The notes beneath the pieces are model-generated. The model was given only the letters and a program-made list of their open reading frames with translations. It was not told where the DNA came from and did no database searches. From Streptomyces hygroscopicus subsp. hygroscopicus (GTDB lineage Bacteria; Actinomycetota; Actinomycetes; Streptomycetales; Streptomycetaceae), in assembly GCF_030269125.1 (NCBI RefSeq), contig NZ_BSSM01000006.1, positions 310,001 to 374,000 of the forward strand: a DNA stretch of 64,000 nt. The letters run 5' to 3'. The position numbers were made by a program, and so were the translations under genes. Positions within the stretch are counted from its first letter, which is position 1. Every line of letters begins with the position of its first letter. This document shows positions 63,639 to 64,000 of the stretch, piece after piece.

Positions 63639-64000
63639 TCAGGCGCGCAGCCACTCGGTGACGATCACCTCCGTGCCGGTGCTCAGCCGCAGGGCGAAGG
63701 GGCCGGACGGCGGGGTGTCGCTGGTGAAGCGGCCGAGCGTGTCGACGGCGACCGGGCGGGCGGCGCCCGGACCGCCGAGTACCTCGATCCGCGCCGGGCC
63801 GGGCGGCAGCACCTGCCCCATCAGTCCGTCCCCGGTGACCTCGATGTCGACGGTGAGCGGCCCCGCGCGGAAGGTCAGCATGCGCGGCACGTCCGTGACC
63901 CCGCGCACCGGCAGCGCGTCCACCAGCGAGTCGAAGGTCAGCTCGGCGATCTTCGCGTCCAGGTCGTGCAGCGCGTAGGCGTCCAGGGCGATTTGGCACA
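63639..64000 (-). CDS. Uncharacterised protein, 3' part only (runs off window end)
   Basis: A minus-strand frame is open from the window edge to a stop at 63639-63641, about 120 residues without its N-terminus. It begins mid-helix (ALDAYALHDLDAKIAELTFDS) and continues as beta strands: RMLTFRAGPLTVDIEV, MGQVLPPGPARIEVLG, VDTLGRFTSDTPPSGPFALRLS. It resembles a widespread Streptomyces protein often encoded just downstream of an ECF sigma factor gene, with a helical start and a C-terminal beta-sandwich-like domain. That context lies outside the window and cannot be checked. Convergent with the P450. Confidence 0.65.
   Translation of the reverse strand, partial: CQIALDAYALHDLDAKIAELTFDSLVDALPVRGVTDVPRMLTFRAGPLTVDIEVTGDGLMGQVLPPGPARIEVLGGPGAARPVAVDTLGRFTSDTPPSGPFALRLSTGTEVIVTEWLRA

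Overview
The window is very GC-rich actinobacterial DNA, almost certainly from a Streptomyces chromosome. Supporting signs are strong third-position G/C bias, frequent GTG starts, many 4-base ATGA/GTGA overlaps, and gene families typical of that genus (DUF5959, CbtA/CbtB, several P450s, PucR- and FCD-type regulators, a monomeric isocitrate dehydrogenase). No rRNA, tRNA, insertion sequence or CRISPR array was recognised.

The main item is a five-gene biosynthetic operon at 9900-21576 (+). It encodes a hybrid PKS/NRPS protein (ACP-KS-AT-AT-ACP-C), an adenylation-carrier protein, a free-standing ketosynthase-like protein whose first catalytic His is Asn, a cytochrome P450 and a formyltransferase. 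Apart from one 34-bp gap the genes are translationally coupled. The set matches what I remember of the lactacystin (lct) genes and, apart from the formyltransferase, the salinosporamide (sal) and cinnabaramide genes. Those pathways make gamma-lactam-beta-lactone proteasome inhibitors. The likely logic is: formyl starter placed on an ACP, one extender unit added by the KS, amide bond to a PCP-bound amino acid made by the C domain, beta-hydroxylation by the P450, and bicyclisation by the KS-like protein. An MbtH-like protein and a resistant proteasome subunit are not in the window.

Left of the operon (1-9231) are a partial MFS exporter, a methyltransferase-like gene, a DUF5959 gene, an NmrA/SnoaL pair divergent from a TetR regulator across clear nested operator palindromes, an MHS-type metabolite symporter with a GAF-PucR regulator, and a 14-TM drug exporter. 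The right edge (about 21577-22048) is a frameshifted hypothetical gene.

From 22.2 to 36.2 kb there are a Ser/Thr kinase, a secreted LGFP-repeat protein, a Tat-exported epoxide-hydrolase-like enzyme, a GNAT, and a cobalt-uptake unit (cbtBA) under a cobalamin riboswitch beside a degenerate histidine-phosphatase. These are followed by a 3-hydroxyisobutyryl-CoA hydrolase-like gene and a sterol desaturase-GntR pair, which is divergent from a complete ferredoxin/reductase/P450 cassette across a FadR-type operator. A VanX-like dipeptidase, a type II thioesterase and a cold-shock protein complete the stretch.

From 36.2 to 46.4 kb (mostly -) are a LytS-type kinase coupled to an acetate-type Na+ symporter, a LytTR response regulator, and a four-gene operon joining a PaoABC-like molybdenum aldehyde oxidase to a GH65 phosphorylase. 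A repeat-filled gap (46.6-47.4 kb) follows.

From 47.5 kb to the end are an ABC exporter behind a near-perfect SoxR promoter, a YbhN-like membrane protein, a crotonase, a HEAT-repeat protein, a decayed FGGY-kinase pseudogene, an MscS channel, a low-complexity repeat-bearing gap, DUF4186, monomeric NADP-isocitrate dehydrogenase, metY-metX, an N-formylglutamate amidohydrolase, another P450, and the 3' part of an uncharacterised gene. From memory, isocitrate dehydrogenase and the SoxR-controlled ABC exporter are SCO7000 and SCO7008 in S. coelicolor. That would make this right-hand part a conserved chromosomal block and the lactacystin-type operon a strain-specific insertion.
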